A DNA stretch of 64,000 nucleotides from Azospirillum canadense (lineage in GTDB: Bacteria; Pseudomonadota; Alphaproteobacteria; Azospirillales; Azospirillaceae), in the NCBI RefSeq assembly GCF_025961225.1, contig NZ_JAOQNG010000010.1, positions 424,501 to 488,500 on the forward strand. Direction: 5' to 3'. This document shows positions 24,276 to 33,195 of this stretch, in pieces. Within the stretch, counting starts at the first letter, position 1, and the number at the start of each line of letters is the position of its first letter. The position numbers and the translations under genes were made by a program. The notes beneath the pieces were generated by a model that searched no databases, was not told the origin of the DNA, and worked only from the letters and a program-made list of their open reading frames with translations.

Positions 24276-25754
24276 ATGGCCCGCTCGACCTCGATCCGCG
24301 AAGCCCTGACCTTCGACGACGTTCTTCTGGTGCCGGCCGAAAGTTCGGTCCTGCCGAACGAGGTCGACACCCGGACCCGCCTGACCAAGTCCATCGAACT
24401 CGGCATCCCGCTGATGTCCTCGGCCATGGACACGGTGACCGAGAGCAGCCTCGCCATCGCCATGGCCCAGGCCGGCGGCATCGGCGTCATCCACCGCAAC
24501 CTGACCATCGAGCAGCAGGCCGAGGAGGTCCGCAAGGTCAAGCGGTATGAGTCCGGCATGGTGGTCAACCCGATCACCATCACCCCCGGCGCCACGCTGG
24601 CCGACGCGCTGCAGCTGATGGCCGACTACCGCATCTCCGGCATTCCGGTGGTGGAGACGCTGGACTCCCGCGGCAGCGGCAAGCTGGTCGGCATCCTGAC
24701 CAACCGCGACGTGCGCTTCGCCAGCGACCCGAAGCAGCCGGTCAGCGAACTGATGACCAAGGATCTGGTGACCGTCCGCGAGGGCGTCAGCCAAGCCGAG
24801 GCCAAGCGCCTGCTGCACCAGCACCGCATCGAGAAGCTGCTGGTGGTGGACGAGGATTACCGCTGCATCGGCCTCGTCACCGTGAAGGACATCGAGAAGG
24901 CCCAGGCCTACCCGAACGCCTGCAAGGACGCCCAGGGCCGCCTGCGCGTCGCCGCCGCCACCGGCACCGGCTCCGACGGGCTGCGCCGGGCGGAGGCTCT
25001 GTTCGACGCCGGCGTCGACGTGCTGGTGGTCGACACCGCGCACGGCCATTCGCTGAAGGTGCTGGACCAAGTGCGCGCCGCGCGCAACATGTCCAACTAC
25101 ACCCAGGTGATTGCCGGCAACGTGGCGACCGGCGACGCGGCGAAGGCGCTGATCGACGCCGGCGCCGACGCCGTGAAGGTCGGCATCGGCCCGGGCTCCA
25201 TCTGCACCACCCGCATCGTGGCCGGAGTCGGCGTTCCGCAGCTGACCGCCGTCATGGACGTGGTGGAGACCTGTGAGAAGCTGGGCATCCCGGTGATCTC
25301 CGACGGCGGCATCAAGTTCTCCGGCGACCTCGCCAAGGCGATCGCCGCGGGCGCCAGCGTCGCGATGCTGGGCAGCCTGTTCGCCGGCACGGACGAGAGC
25401 CCCGGCGAGGTCATCCTGTTCCAGGGCCGCTCCTACAAGAGCTACCGCGGCATGGGTTCGGTGGGAGCCATGGCGCGCGGCTCGGCCGACCGTTACTTCC
25501 AGCAGGAAGTCTCGACCATGAAGCTGGTGCCGGAAGGCGTCGAAGGCCGCGTCCCCTACAAGGGCCCGGTGTCGGCGGTGATCCACCAGCTGGTCGGCGG
25601 CCTGCGCGCGGCCATGGGCTACACCGGCAGCAAGTCCATCGCCGAGATGCAGACGAAGTGCGAGTTCGTCCGCATCACCAACGCGGGCCTGCGCGAAAGC
25701 CATGTGCACGACATCACGATTACTAACGAGTCGCCGAACTACCGGCAGGGGTGA
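24276..25754 (+). CDS. guaB: IMP dehydrogenase
   Basis: The product has 492 residues, the normal length. The barrel starts with LTFDDVLLVPAES. Two CBS domains (about 95-215) sit in the usual place. The active-site loop GPGSICTTRIVAG carries the catalytic Cys310, and the mobile flap region contains YRGMGSVGAM. The enzyme oxidises IMP to XMP with NAD, the first step to GMP. guaA lies 8 kb downstream at 33806 with an RsmB-type methyltransferase in between. It ends next to a REP-like repeat that separates it from a convergent gene. Confidence 0.97.
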   Translation: MARSTSIREALTFDDVLLVPAESSVLPNEVDTRTRLTKSIELGIPLMSSAMDTVTESSLAIAMAQAGGIGVIHRNLTIEQQAEEVRKVKRYESGMVVNPITITPGATLADALQLMADYRISGIPVVETLDSRGSGKLVGILTNRDVRFASDPKQPVSELMTKDLVTVREGVSQAEAKRLLHQHRIEKLLVVDEDYRCIGLVTVKDIEKAQAYPNACKDAQGRLRVAAATGTGSDGLRRAEALFDAGVDVLVVDTAHGHSLKVLDQVRAARNMSNYTQVIAGNVATGDAAKALIDAGADAVKVGIGPGSICTTRIVAGVGVPQLTAVMDVVETCEKLGIPVISDGGIKFSGDLAKAIAAGASVAMLGSLFAGTDESPGEVILFQGRSYKSYRGMGSVGAMARGSADRYFQQEVSTMKLVPEGVEGRVPYKGPVSAVIHQLVGGLRAAMGYTGSKSIAEMQTKCEFVRITNAGLRESHVHDITITNESPNYRQG

Positions 25755-25766
25755 CGGGTTGAGGGT

Positions 25767-25843
25767 GTTGGGCTGCGCTGCGCTCCACCCAACCTACGCG
25801 GCTCGTGCTTCGTAGGTTGGGTGGAGCGATAGCGAAACCCAAC
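25767..25843. repeat. REP-like inverted pair, locus 1
   Basis: Two inverted copies (25767-25798 and 25811-25843) of a 33-bp element lie between the convergent guaB and TrmH-type genes with a 12-base spacer. Each copy starts or ends with CGTAGGTTGGGTGGAGCG and GTTGGG. The pair can fold into one long hairpin and may act as terminator for both genes. Related copies are at 43757-43843 and 55033-55065. Confidence 0.8.
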
Positions 25844-25847
25844 ATCT

Positions 25848-26609
25848 TTACCTGATCGATGTGAAGTAGCTGAACAGCGCCACGCTCGCCGCGACCGTGG
25901 CGTTCAGCGATTCCACGGCGCCGGTGGTCGGGATGGACAGGCGTCGGACCGGCAGGTCGTCGGGGATGCCCTGGCCTTCCTCCCCCAGCACCAGACGGAC
26001 GTCGCGTGGCCAGGGGAAGGCGGCCATGTCCGCGCCGCCGGCGTCCAGCGCGACCATCGGGCCGACGGCTCCCTTCAGATCATCCCAGCGACCGCCGCGC
26101 AGCAGGGTCAATTCGAACTGTGCGTTGGAGGCGGCGCGCAGGCATTTGGGGTGGAAGGGGTGGGCGGCCCCCTCCAGCAGGATCACGCGCCGTGCGTTGA
26201 AGGCGGCGGCGCTGCGCAGCAGGGCGCCGAGGTTGTTCGGATCGCCGAGCGCGCAGACCAGCTCCAGGCCATGCGGCGGCTGCGACAGGTCGACCAGCGG
26301 CATCTCAGGGACCCCGCCGACCAGCAGCGGAAAGCCGGTCCCCGACGCGTCCAGCGTGCGGAACAGCGCGGGGGCGAGCTGCACCGGATCGATGTGCGCG
26401 GGAAGGCTCCAGCCGTCGATCTGGGTCGGGTCGGCGAACAGAACCGTTGAAAAGCGTTCGGGCCAGCGGGCCAGCGCCTCCGGCACGGTCTTCAGGCCGG
26501 CCAGCAGGAACTTGCCTTGTTTCTTCAAGCCGCGGCTTTCCAGCAGCGATTCCCACAGCTTGAACTGCGGGTTCTGCAAGCTTTCGATCAGGCGCGGCGG
26601 GCGGTTCAT
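25848..26609 (-). CDS. TrmH/SpoU-family RNA 2'-O-methyltransferase
   Basis: The product has 253 residues. An N-terminal substrate-binding part (SLQNPQFKLWESLLESRGLKKQGKFLLAG) precedes the knotted SPOUT domain. Its three motifs are present: GDPNNLGALLRSAAAF, LVLGEEGQGIP and SLNATVAASVALF. It should methylate a ribose in rRNA or tRNA; the target nucleotide cannot be read. The start at 26609 is chosen because it fits the family; a longer frame exists. Confidence 0.9.
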   Translation of the reverse strand: MNRPPRLIESLQNPQFKLWESLLESRGLKKQGKFLLAGLKTVPEALARWPERFSTVLFADPTQIDGWSLPAHIDPVQLAPALFRTLDASGTGFPLLVGGVPEMPLVDLSQPPHGLELVCALGDPNNLGALLRSAAAFNARRVILLEGAAHPFHPKCLRAASNAQFELTLLRGGRWDDLKGAVGPMVALDAGGADMAAFPWPRDVRLVLGEEGQGIPDDLPVRRLSIPTTGAVESLNATVAASVALFSYFTSIR

Positions 26610-26657
26610 GGCAGAGGCACTTCCCAGGCATATGCGGCACACCGGCCGCGCGCGGAC

Positions 26658-26776
26658 CCTAAAGCGGATTTCGATCCGCTTTGGACCGCGACAGCGGGCC
26701 CGGACGCCTATGCGTCCGAAGCCCGGCCGGCGAGTGAGGCCATTTGAATCTAAAACGAACGGAAGTTCGTTTTAGA
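26658..26776 (-). repeat. Multi-hairpin MITE-like element, copy A
   Basis: This 119-bp element on the minus strand aligns with the one at 47421-47598. Shared landmarks are a terminal 22-bp palindrome (26661-26682, AAAGCGGAT pairing with ATCCGCTTT), GCGGTCC beside it, a GCCCGG block, TGAGGCCAT, and a second terminal hairpin CTAAAACGAAC/GTTCGTTTTAG. The ends are related as inverted repeats. Compared with the other copy it lacks an internal segment of two hairpins. It lies in a gap between divergent genes. Confidence 0.7.
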
Positions 26777-26883
26777 GCTTCGGGTGCTGGCTTGGGAAGG
26801 CTGCATTCTGCGGGCACACAACCGGCTTTTCAGTGCAGGTTGCGTTCGCTAGGATCGGTCCACCACCACTGCGGAGCGCAACG

Positions 26884-27132
26884 ATGCGTGCCCTGCGTCC
26901 GAATTGCAAGTGCTGCCAACGGGACCTGCTGTCGGACGCGATTGATGCCTACACCTGTTCCTTCGACTGCACCTCCTGCATCCCATGCAAGGACAACGCG
27001 CTGAAGGGACCCTGCACGAATTGCGGCGGAGAGCTTGCGCGCCGTCCGATCCGTCCAGCCGAAAAGCTTGTCAACAATCCGCCGTCGTTGAAACGTGTTC
27101 TGAAGGCGGGTGGCTGTGCAGGCGCATTCTGA
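26884..27132 (+). CDS. DUF1272 zinc-ribbon-like protein
   Basis: The product has 82 residues. The pattern LRPNCKCCQRDLL, YTCSFDCTSCIPC and GPCTNCGGELARRP matches the DUF1272 family, with ten cysteines well placed to bind one or two zinc ions. Function is unknown for the family. The next gene follows after 35 bases on the same strand. Confidence 0.85.
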   Translation: MRALRPNCKCCQRDLLSDAIDAYTCSFDCTSCIPCKDNALKGPCTNCGGELARRPIRPAEKLVNNPPSLKRVLKAGGCAGAF

Positions 27133-27167
27133 ACGATGTTTGTTCACCCTTAAGGAGAGCTGTAAAA

Positions 27168-27485
27168 ATGATCAAGATTACCATCCAATACCCGAACAAG
27201 GACGGCGCTCGTTTCGACATCGATTATTACGTAAGCACCCACATGCCAATGGCCATCGAGAAGCTGGGCCCGGGGGTGCGTGGCGTCACCGTGGAGCATG
27301 GGATCAGTGGTGCGCTTCCCGGATCGGCGCCGGCTTTCGTCGCGTCCTGTTCGTTTCTGTTCGATACGGCGGACGCCTTTTACGAGGCCTTCCTTCCGAA
27401 CGCGGCCCAGCTTCAGGGCGACATCCCGAACTATACGGACATCGAACCGGTCATCCACTTCAGCGAAGTGAAGCTGTCGCAGTAG
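27168..27485 (+). CDS. EthD-family protein
   Basis: The product has 105 residues. It has the EthD dimeric alpha/beta-barrel pattern: IKITIQYPNKDGARFDIDYYVSTHMPM at the start, with the conserved HMP, and PNYTDIEPVIHFSEV at the end. Family members take part in degradation of ethers and other compounds or have unknown roles. AAGGAGAG gives a strong start at 27168. It may be cotranscribed with the DUF1272 gene. Confidence 0.88.
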   Translation: MIKITIQYPNKDGARFDIDYYVSTHMPMAIEKLGPGVRGVTVEHGISGALPGSAPAFVASCSFLFDTADAFYEAFLPNAAQLQGDIPNYTDIEPVIHFSEVKLSQ

Positions 27486-27497
27486 GCGCATCGTGGC

Positions 27498-28019
27498 TCA
27501 GCGCAGGCGGCGCCCAAGGAACAACAGCGGACCGCGCTGGGTCGCCTCGATGAAGCCGGCGCGCTGATAGAAGGCGACGTTGCGGGCGAAGACCCCGGTG
27601 ACAAGGTGGACGCCGGGCAGCCCGTCGGCCCGGCAATCCTCGGCGAAGTGGTCAACCAGAATACGGCCGACGCCGCGGTCGCGGTGACCGGGCCGAACGT
27701 TGACGTGCAGGTGCGCGGGGAAGGCCGCGAAGCGGTCGGCGAAGACCTCGTATTTCGGGATGATGCGGGCGAGGTCGGTTGCCCCGGCGCTGTCCTTGCA
27801 TCCGGTTAGATAGCCGAGGATGGTGCCGTCGCTATCGACTGCGAACCAGACGTCGTCCGGCGCGCTCTCCACGTACCAGCCGGTCCAGGTGCGGAAGAAG
27901 GCTGCGCGATCCTCCGGCGACGCGAAATTCGTCCGCAGGGTGGAGAGGAAGAAGATCTCCTCCAGCGCGGCCAGGGCGGCCGCCCGGTCGGGCATGCTGG
28001 GCAGGCGGACCAACTCCAA
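27498..28019 (-). CDS. GNAT-family acetyltransferase cotranscribed with mltA
   Basis: The product has 173 residues. Motif A is VRPGHRDRGVGRILV, followed by the VFARNVAFYQRAGF segment typical of GNAT enzymes. The start is TTG 28019: GAGGAGAG 7 bases upstream overlaps the mltA stop and decides it. The tight spacing to mltA (12 bases) means one transcript. Substrate unknown; a role in murein turnover or in acylating a cell-wall fragment is possible but unproved. Confidence 0.88.
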   Translation of the reverse strand: MELVRLPSMPDRAAALAALEEIFFLSTLRTNFASPEDRAAFFRTWTGWYVESAPDDVWFAVDSDGTILGYLTGCKDSAGATDLARIIPKYEVFADRFAAFPAHLHVNVRPGHRDRGVGRILVDHFAEDCRADGLPGVHLVTGVFARNVAFYQRAGFIEATQRGPLLFLGRRLR

Positions 28020-28031
28020 CGGTGTCTCTCC

Positions 28032-29195
28032 TCAGCGGCGCTGGGCCAGCAGGAAGGAGGCGTTGCGCGGGGCGAGCATGGTGTAGCGCCCACGGGCCTT
28101 CATGACGCCGGCCCCTTCCTCGGCCTCCGCCCCGTGGCCCCAGAACAGGTCGCCGCGCACCGGGCCCTTGATGGCGCCGCCGGTGTCCTGGGCGACGACG
28201 AGGCGCTTGATCTCGCCGTTGGGCACCGGGGCGTCGCGCAGCTCCAGCCACAGCGGCACGCCGAGCGGGATGTAGCCGGCGTCGACCGCAAGGCTGCGCC
28301 CGCCGGTCAGTTCCATGTTCCGGGCGCCCCGCGCGCCGATGTTGGGGCGCAGTTGGAAGAACACGTAGGAGGGGTTCAGGTTCATCACCCGCTTGGCCTC
28401 GGCCGGATGCTCGTTCAGCCAGCGGCGGATCAGTGGCATGGTCACCTGCTCCGCCGTGCAGAAGCCGATGTCGATCAGGTGCTTGCCGATGGGGAAATAG
28501 CCGTGGCCGTTCTGCCCGGCGTAGCCCAGCGCCACCACCGAGCCGTCGGTCATCCGGACGCGGCCGGAGCCCTGGATTTCCAGGAAGAAGGCGTCGATGG
28601 GGTCATCCACCCACAGGATCTCCAGCCCCTTGCCCTTCAGCGCGCCGTCCACGATGCGGGCGCGGGACGGGATGCCGCGCTTGCTGCGCTTGGGCGTGCG
28701 GTAGATGGGGACGTTGTAGCGATCGGTGCGGGTCCAGCTGCCGCGCAGTTCCACCTCGTAATAGCCGGTGAACAGGCCCTCCTGCCCCGCGGACAGGGAC
28801 ACGGGCGTGAAGTTTTCCTCGAAGAAGCGGCGCGCCGTCTCCGGGGCGCCGTCGGGCAGGGTGCGCAGCGCCGCGCAGATCGGCCGCCAGTCGGCGGTGG
28901 TGCCGGCCGCGGGGTTGGGGCCGAGCGGCCGGTCGGAGGGTTGCGCGTCCACCCAGCGGCAGGTGCGCTGGAGGGCGGGCAGGGCCTGGGCGTGGTCGTC
29001 GTCGGTCCAGCCGGGCAGGGCGCGGAAGTCGGCGGAGACCTTCTCCAGCCCCGGGCGCGGCGCGGGCGTGCCTGTCGCGACCGGCCCGGTGCCGGACGGC
29101 GTGGTGCCGGCGCAGGCCGCCAGGAGCCCGAGCGCAAGAAGGGTGGAGACGCGCGCAGGCACGCGCGCCATGACACTGCCGACCGCAGCCGCCAT
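28032..29195 (-). CDS. mltA: Membrane-bound lytic murein transglycosylase A
   Basis: The product has about 387 residues with a lipoprotein signal (LLALGLLAAC, Cys28). The MltA barrel is clear: GLFTGYYEVELRGS, FFLEIQGSGRVRM, NPSYVFFQLR. The C-terminal 3D domain contains the catalytic-type Asp in VVAQDTGGAIKGPVRGDLFWG. It cleaves the MurNAc-GlcNAc bond of peptidoglycan to 1,6-anhydro products. Two ATG starts (29195, 29171) are both compatible with the signal peptide. Confidence 0.93.
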   Translation of the reverse strand: MAAAVGSVMARVPARVSTLLALGLLAACAGTTPSGTGPVATGTPAPRPGLEKVSADFRALPGWTDDDHAQALPALQRTCRWVDAQPSDRPLGPNPAAGTTADWRPICAALRTLPDGAPETARRFFEENFTPVSLSAGQEGLFTGYYEVELRGSWTRTDRYNVPIYRTPKRSKRGIPSRARIVDGALKGKGLEILWVDDPIDAFFLEIQGSGRVRMTDGSVVALGYAGQNGHGYFPIGKHLIDIGFCTAEQVTMPLIRRWLNEHPAEAKRVMNLNPSYVFFQLRPNIGARGARNMELTGGRSLAVDAGYIPLGVPLWLELRDAPVPNGEIKRLVVAQDTGGAIKGPVRGDLFWGHGAEAEEGAGVMKARGRYTMLAPRNASFLLAQRR

Positions 29196-29518
29196 CGCGG
29201 ACCCCGTACAGAGTTTTCTGAATTCGCCAAAGAGGAGGGAAGGCAGAACTTGCCGCGACCAAGACGGCAAGGCCGGACGCCTCTACCTCTTTTTTGCCTC
29301 TTTACGGGATTTCGGTCAACAGGTCTTCGCGATGCCAAGCAAAAGCCGGCCGTCTTGTCACAGGCCCGGGGTGAATGGCCGGCGGGCAAAACGACTCGGG
29401 TGGGCAGGGGCGCGTCAGCGGGGGGTGACAAGGGGTGGTCATCCGGGTTATCGACCCATACATGAGCGGGCGTTCCCCATTTCCCGCGCCCGACCCTGTT
29501 CCCTCAAGGACCCAAGCC

Positions 29519-30889
29519 ATGACTCCCGCCGCCCGCCTTCAGGCGGTCATCGACCTGCTGACCGAGATCGACGAAACCCCGCGCCCCGCCGACGCGGTGA
29601 TGAGCGCCTATTTCCGCGCCCGCCGCTACATCGGGTCCAAGGACCGCACTGCGGTGGCGCAGACGGCCTACGCGATCCTGCGCCGGCACGCGCGCCTGAC
29701 CTGGTGGCTGGAGCGGCTGGGCCACCCGCCGACCCCGCGCGCCCGCGCGCTGGCCAACGAGATCCTGGCGGAGGGCAAGGCGGCGTCGGCGGTGAAGGCG
29801 CTGTTCGGCTCCACCAAGTTCGCGCCGGACGCGCTGGCGCCGGAGGAGGCGAAGCTCGCCAACGAGTTGGACACCCACACGCTGGAGCATCCGCAGATGC
29901 CGGAGAGCGTGCAAGTGGAGTGCCCGCCCTGGGCGGAGGCGCCCATGCGGGAAGCGCTGGGCGACCGTTTCGCGGTGGAGATGAAGACGCTGCTTGACCC
30001 GGCGCCGCTCGACCTGCGCATCAACCCGGTGAAGGCCAACCGTGAGAGCGCCACCAAGGCGCTGGCCCGCGCCCGCATCACGGCGGAGCCGACGCGCTGG
30101 TCGCCGCTGGGCCTGCGCGTGCAGGGGCGCCCGCCGCTGGGCACCGTGGACGCCTTCAAGGAAGGGCTGGTCGAGATCCAGGACGAGGGCTCGCAGCTCG
30201 TCGCGCTGGCCGTCGCGCCGAAGCCCGGGCAGCAGGTGGTGGACTTCTGCGCCGGGGCCGGCGGCAAGACGCTGGCCATCGCCGCGCTGATGAAGAACAA
30301 GGGCCGCGTCGTGGCCTGCGACGTGCTGGCCGGCCGCCTGAAGCGCGCCGCCGAGCGGTTCCGCCGCGCCGGCCTGCACAACATCGAGGCGCACCCGCTG
30401 ACCAGCGAGCGCGACCCCTGGGTGAAGCGCCACAAGCGCAAGTTCGACCGCGTGCTGGTGGATGCCCCGTGCAGCGGCACCGGCACATGGCGCCGCAACC
30501 CCGACAGCCGCTGGCGCCAGCTCGGCCCGGGCCTCGACCAGTTGCTCCCTTTGCAGGCGAACATCCTGGACAGCGCGTCGCGCCTCGTGAAGCCGGGCGG
30601 GCGGCTGGTCTACGCCACCTGCTCCATGCTGCCGGAGGAAAACGAGAAGCAGATCGCCGCCTTCCTGGAGACGCACCCGGACTTCACCGTGATGCCGGTC
30701 GCCGATGTCTGGGCGGAGGAGGAGGCGGGCACCCCGCCGGCCGAGGGCCCCTACCTGCGCCTGACCCCGGCCCGCCACGACACCGACGGCTTCTTCGCCG
30801 CGGTGATGGTGCGCAAGGCCGAGGAAGCTCCGGCGGAGGCGGCTTCGGAAGGCGTGGACGGGGCGGAGGCGGCTGCAACGGAGCCGTGA
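29519..30889 (+). CDS. RsmB/NOP-family RNA (cytosine-5)-methyltransferase
   Basis: The product has 456 residues. An N-terminal NusB-like helical part (about 1-110) precedes the methyltransferase domain. The SAM motif is VVDFCAGAGGKTLAIAA. Both catalytic cysteines are present: VDAPCSGTGTWRRNPD and YATCSMLPEEN. The target is probably 16S rRNA or another RNA cytosine. The C-terminal tail is an acidic/Ala-rich low-complexity stretch. It lies between guaB and guaA, an arrangement common in alphaproteobacteria. ATG 29519 follows AAGGA. Confidence 0.92.
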   Translation: MTPAARLQAVIDLLTEIDETPRPADAVMSAYFRARRYIGSKDRTAVAQTAYAILRRHARLTWWLERLGHPPTPRARALANEILAEGKAASAVKALFGSTKFAPDALAPEEAKLANELDTHTLEHPQMPESVQVECPPWAEAPMREALGDRFAVEMKTLLDPAPLDLRINPVKANRESATKALARARITAEPTRWSPLGLRVQGRPPLGTVDAFKEGLVEIQDEGSQLVALAVAPKPGQQVVDFCAGAGGKTLAIAALMKNKGRVVACDVLAGRLKRAAERFRRAGLHNIEAHPLTSERDPWVKRHKRKFDRVLVDAPCSGTGTWRRNPDSRWRQLGPGLDQLLPLQANILDSASRLVKPGGRLVYATCSMLPEENEKQIAAFLETHPDFTVMPVADVWAEEEAGTPPAEGPYLRLTPARHDTDGFFAAVMVRKAEEAPAEAASEGVDGAEAAATEP

Positions 30890-30959
30890 CGCGGTCCGGC
30901 AATCCCGATACTGTGGTGCAACCGCCGGAAGCGGAGCCCACAGCGAGGGAGGTCGGTTC

Positions 30960-31787
30960 ATGTCCATCGAGCAGCAGGTCGCCGAGCACTACGGGCGCCG
31001 GGATCTGGCGTCGGACATCCTCGGCGCGCTGGAGCGGGCGGGGAAGGACATCGACCGCCTGCGCCCCGATGACCTCGCCCCCATCGACGAGTTCCACATC
31101 CGCGGGCGCGAAGCCACCGACGAGCTGGGGCGGGCGCTGGGGCTGGAGGCGGCCCTGACGGTGCTGGACGTCGGCAGCGGGCTCGGCGGACCCAGCCGTC
31201 GGCTTGCGGACGTCCACGGCTGCCGAATCGTCGGGATCGACCTCACCGACGAGTATTGCCGCACGGCGACGGTCCTGGCGGACCGGGTCGGGCTGGGCGG
31301 CGTGGTCGAGTACCGGCAGGGCTCCGCGCTCGACATGCCGTTCGCGGCGGCCAGCTTCGACCGGGTCTACACGCAGCATGTGGCGATGAACATCGCCGAC
31401 AAGCCGAGGCTCTACGCCGAGATCGCGCGGGTGCTAAAGCCCGGCGGCCTGTTCGGCCTGTACGACCTGCTGCAGGGGCCGGGCGGGACGGTGCACTTTC
31501 CCGTCCCCTGGGCGCGCGATCCCGCCACCAGCTTCCTCGCCACGCCGGACGAGCTTCGCGGGCTGCTGGCCGACAGCGGGCTGGAGGTCGTCGGCTGGCG
31601 CGACACCAGCGCGGACGGCCGCGCCTGGTTCCAGTCCCTGCGCGACCGGCTGGCGAGCGAAGGACCGCCGCCGATTGGCTTTCACCTGCTCCTCGGACCC
31701 GACTTCCGCGACATGGCGCGCAACCAGGTCCGGAACCTGGAGGAGCAGCGCATCCTTCCGACCGAGGTGGTCTGCCGGAGGGTGTGA
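30960..31787 (+). CDS. Class I SAM-dependent methyltransferase
   Basis: The product has 275 residues. Motif I is VLDVGSGLGGPSRRLA, followed by GIDLTDEYCRTA and the Methyltransf_11 pattern (SALDMPFAAASFDRVYTQHVAMNI, LKPGGLFGLYDLL). The overall look is that of small-molecule methyltransferases such as those acting on glycine, sarcosine or quinones; the substrate is not determinable. It follows the RsmB-type gene by 70 bases on the same strand. Confidence 0.88.
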   Translation: MSIEQQVAEHYGRRDLASDILGALERAGKDIDRLRPDDLAPIDEFHIRGREATDELGRALGLEAALTVLDVGSGLGGPSRRLADVHGCRIVGIDLTDEYCRTATVLADRVGLGGVVEYRQGSALDMPFAAASFDRVYTQHVAMNIADKPRLYAEIARVLKPGGLFGLYDLLQGPGGTVHFPVPWARDPATSFLATPDELRGLLADSGLEVVGWRDTSADGRAWFQSLRDRLASEGPPPIGFHLLLGPDFRDMARNQVRNLEEQRILPTEVVCRRV

Positions 31788-31810
31788 GTGGCGGGGCCGA
31801 TCCGCCCAGG

Positions 31811-32947
31811 TCAGTCCGCTGTCGTCTTGTCGATCCGTGTGGGGCCGGTCCCGGCTTTCAGGGCGTTCAGCAGCCCATCGGTCAAATCGGCGTTTGCAGC
31901 GGCCACCCCCGCGAACGCCCCCGGGGTGTTGCCGCTTTCAGCCTTCTGCGTGCTTGAGCCGAGAGCGGATTGCAGCATGGACAGCGCGGCCTGCGCGTTT
32001 CCAGCATTGCCCGCGGTGGTGGCGGCGGCGGCTGGCTTCTGGGCCGGCGAAGCGGCAGTCGTTGTGGCCGCCCCAGTGGCCGCCCCAGAGGCCGTTTCGG
32101 AGGGTTCCGTGGGCGCGGCTGTCGGCTCGGCGTTGCCGGTCGGTTCCGACCAGCCGTCACCGCGCCCGATTCCGGGAATGTCGACGCTCGCCGCGAAGGA
32201 TTGAAGGGCGTTTCCAAAGACTTTGGCGTCGAAGCCAAGTTTCTGGAGCTTCTCCTCGGCGGCGTTTCCCTCCGGCGAGAATGGCGCGAGAAAGCCGCTG
32301 TCCGGTCCCAGGGATGACATGGCCGCCTGGAATCCCTTGACGTTCTTCGTGAAGCCGCTGGCGTCGGTCAGAACGTCCGTCTGGTCGGAAGGCCGTCCGT
32401 AGGCGGCTTCGGCCTCGGCGATCTGCGACTTGAACGCATCCTGGACGGGGCGAAGGCGCTCTGCCATCTCGTCCATGGTGATGTCGCCGTGTTGCTGGGC
32501 CTCCTGGATGTCCGACGTCTTCCGCCCAATCTCGGACAAGGCGCCGGACATGCGGCTGCCGTAGGCCTGCAGCTTCTGCCAGGCAGCTTCGGTGTCCGCC
32601 AGCTTCTGCCTGTCCTCATCGTCGTGGGGGCGTTCCGCGACGTAGCGGTTGAAGGTTGCCTGGGTCGCAAGCGACTTCAGGCCGGTCACTACCTCATCGG
32701 CGCTGATCTGCCCACTATTGACAAGGCCTTCCAACGTCCCGCGGGCCTTGCTGTCGAGGTGCTTGAACAGGTCGGCCGCGGCGCCGTTCAAAGCCTGCCC
32801 AAGCTTGCTCACCGACACGGCTTCGGTGCGGACATGGTTGCCGATAGCCGTTGATGCGGAAGTGCCAGCGGATGTTCCGGGCGTCGCGGGCTTCCAATAG
32901 CCGGTGGCGGATGTGACGAGCGAAGAACCGATCGCGCTGTTGACCAT
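31811..32947 (-). CDS. Unknown 378-residue protein with Ala/Thr-rich tail
   Basis: I do not recognise this protein. Residues about 1-40 are Ser/Thr/Gly-rich without signal peptide; about 45-260 are helical and polar, with SKLGQALNGAAADLFKHLDSKARGTLEGLVNSGQ and SGRMSGAL-like helices; about 265-340 is a Pro/Ala/Thr-rich linker; the last 40 residues are again helical. ATG 32947 has GAAGAAGAG upstream, which decides it against a longer frame. The absence of a signal peptide together with a flexible Ser/Thr start and long linker resembles proteins exported by specialised systems, but this is speculation. Confidence 0.75.
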   Translation of the reverse strand: MVNSAIGSSLVTSATGYWKPATPGTSAGTSASTAIGNHVRTEAVSVSKLGQALNGAAADLFKHLDSKARGTLEGLVNSGQISADEVVTGLKSLATQATFNRYVAERPHDDEDRQKLADTEAAWQKLQAYGSRMSGALSEIGRKTSDIQEAQQHGDITMDEMAERLRPVQDAFKSQIAEAEAAYGRPSDQTDVLTDASGFTKNVKGFQAAMSSLGPDSGFLAPFSPEGNAAEEKLQKLGFDAKVFGNALQSFAASVDIPGIGRGDGWSEPTGNAEPTAAPTEPSETASGAATGAATTTAASPAQKPAAAATTAGNAGNAQAALSMLQSALGSSTQKAESGNTPGAFAGVAAANADLTDGLLNALKAGTGPTRIDKTTAD

Positions 32948-33195
32948 TGGGCACTCTTCTTCGCTTCTGTCCATACACTGGATCGTTGTTCCGTACAGTG
33001 AATACCCATAGTATTAGTAAGTCATTGATATTGCGTAGTTAGCTAACTATCCAAAGGGCTGCACCGAAGCTTGAGCAATATTCATTTTAGTGCTGGCTTG
33101 CGTCGTGTCATCCGGCCATCGACCGCCCCAACCGCCTATCGCGGACGGCCAACTGGACGGATCCGCCCCGCGCTCCCACTTCTCCAGAGAGGACA

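Noticed and set aside
26651..26780. Possible non-coding RNA from the hairpins in this gap
   Set aside because: The hairpins belong to a repeat that recurs at 47421-47598, so a repeat element is the simpler reading.
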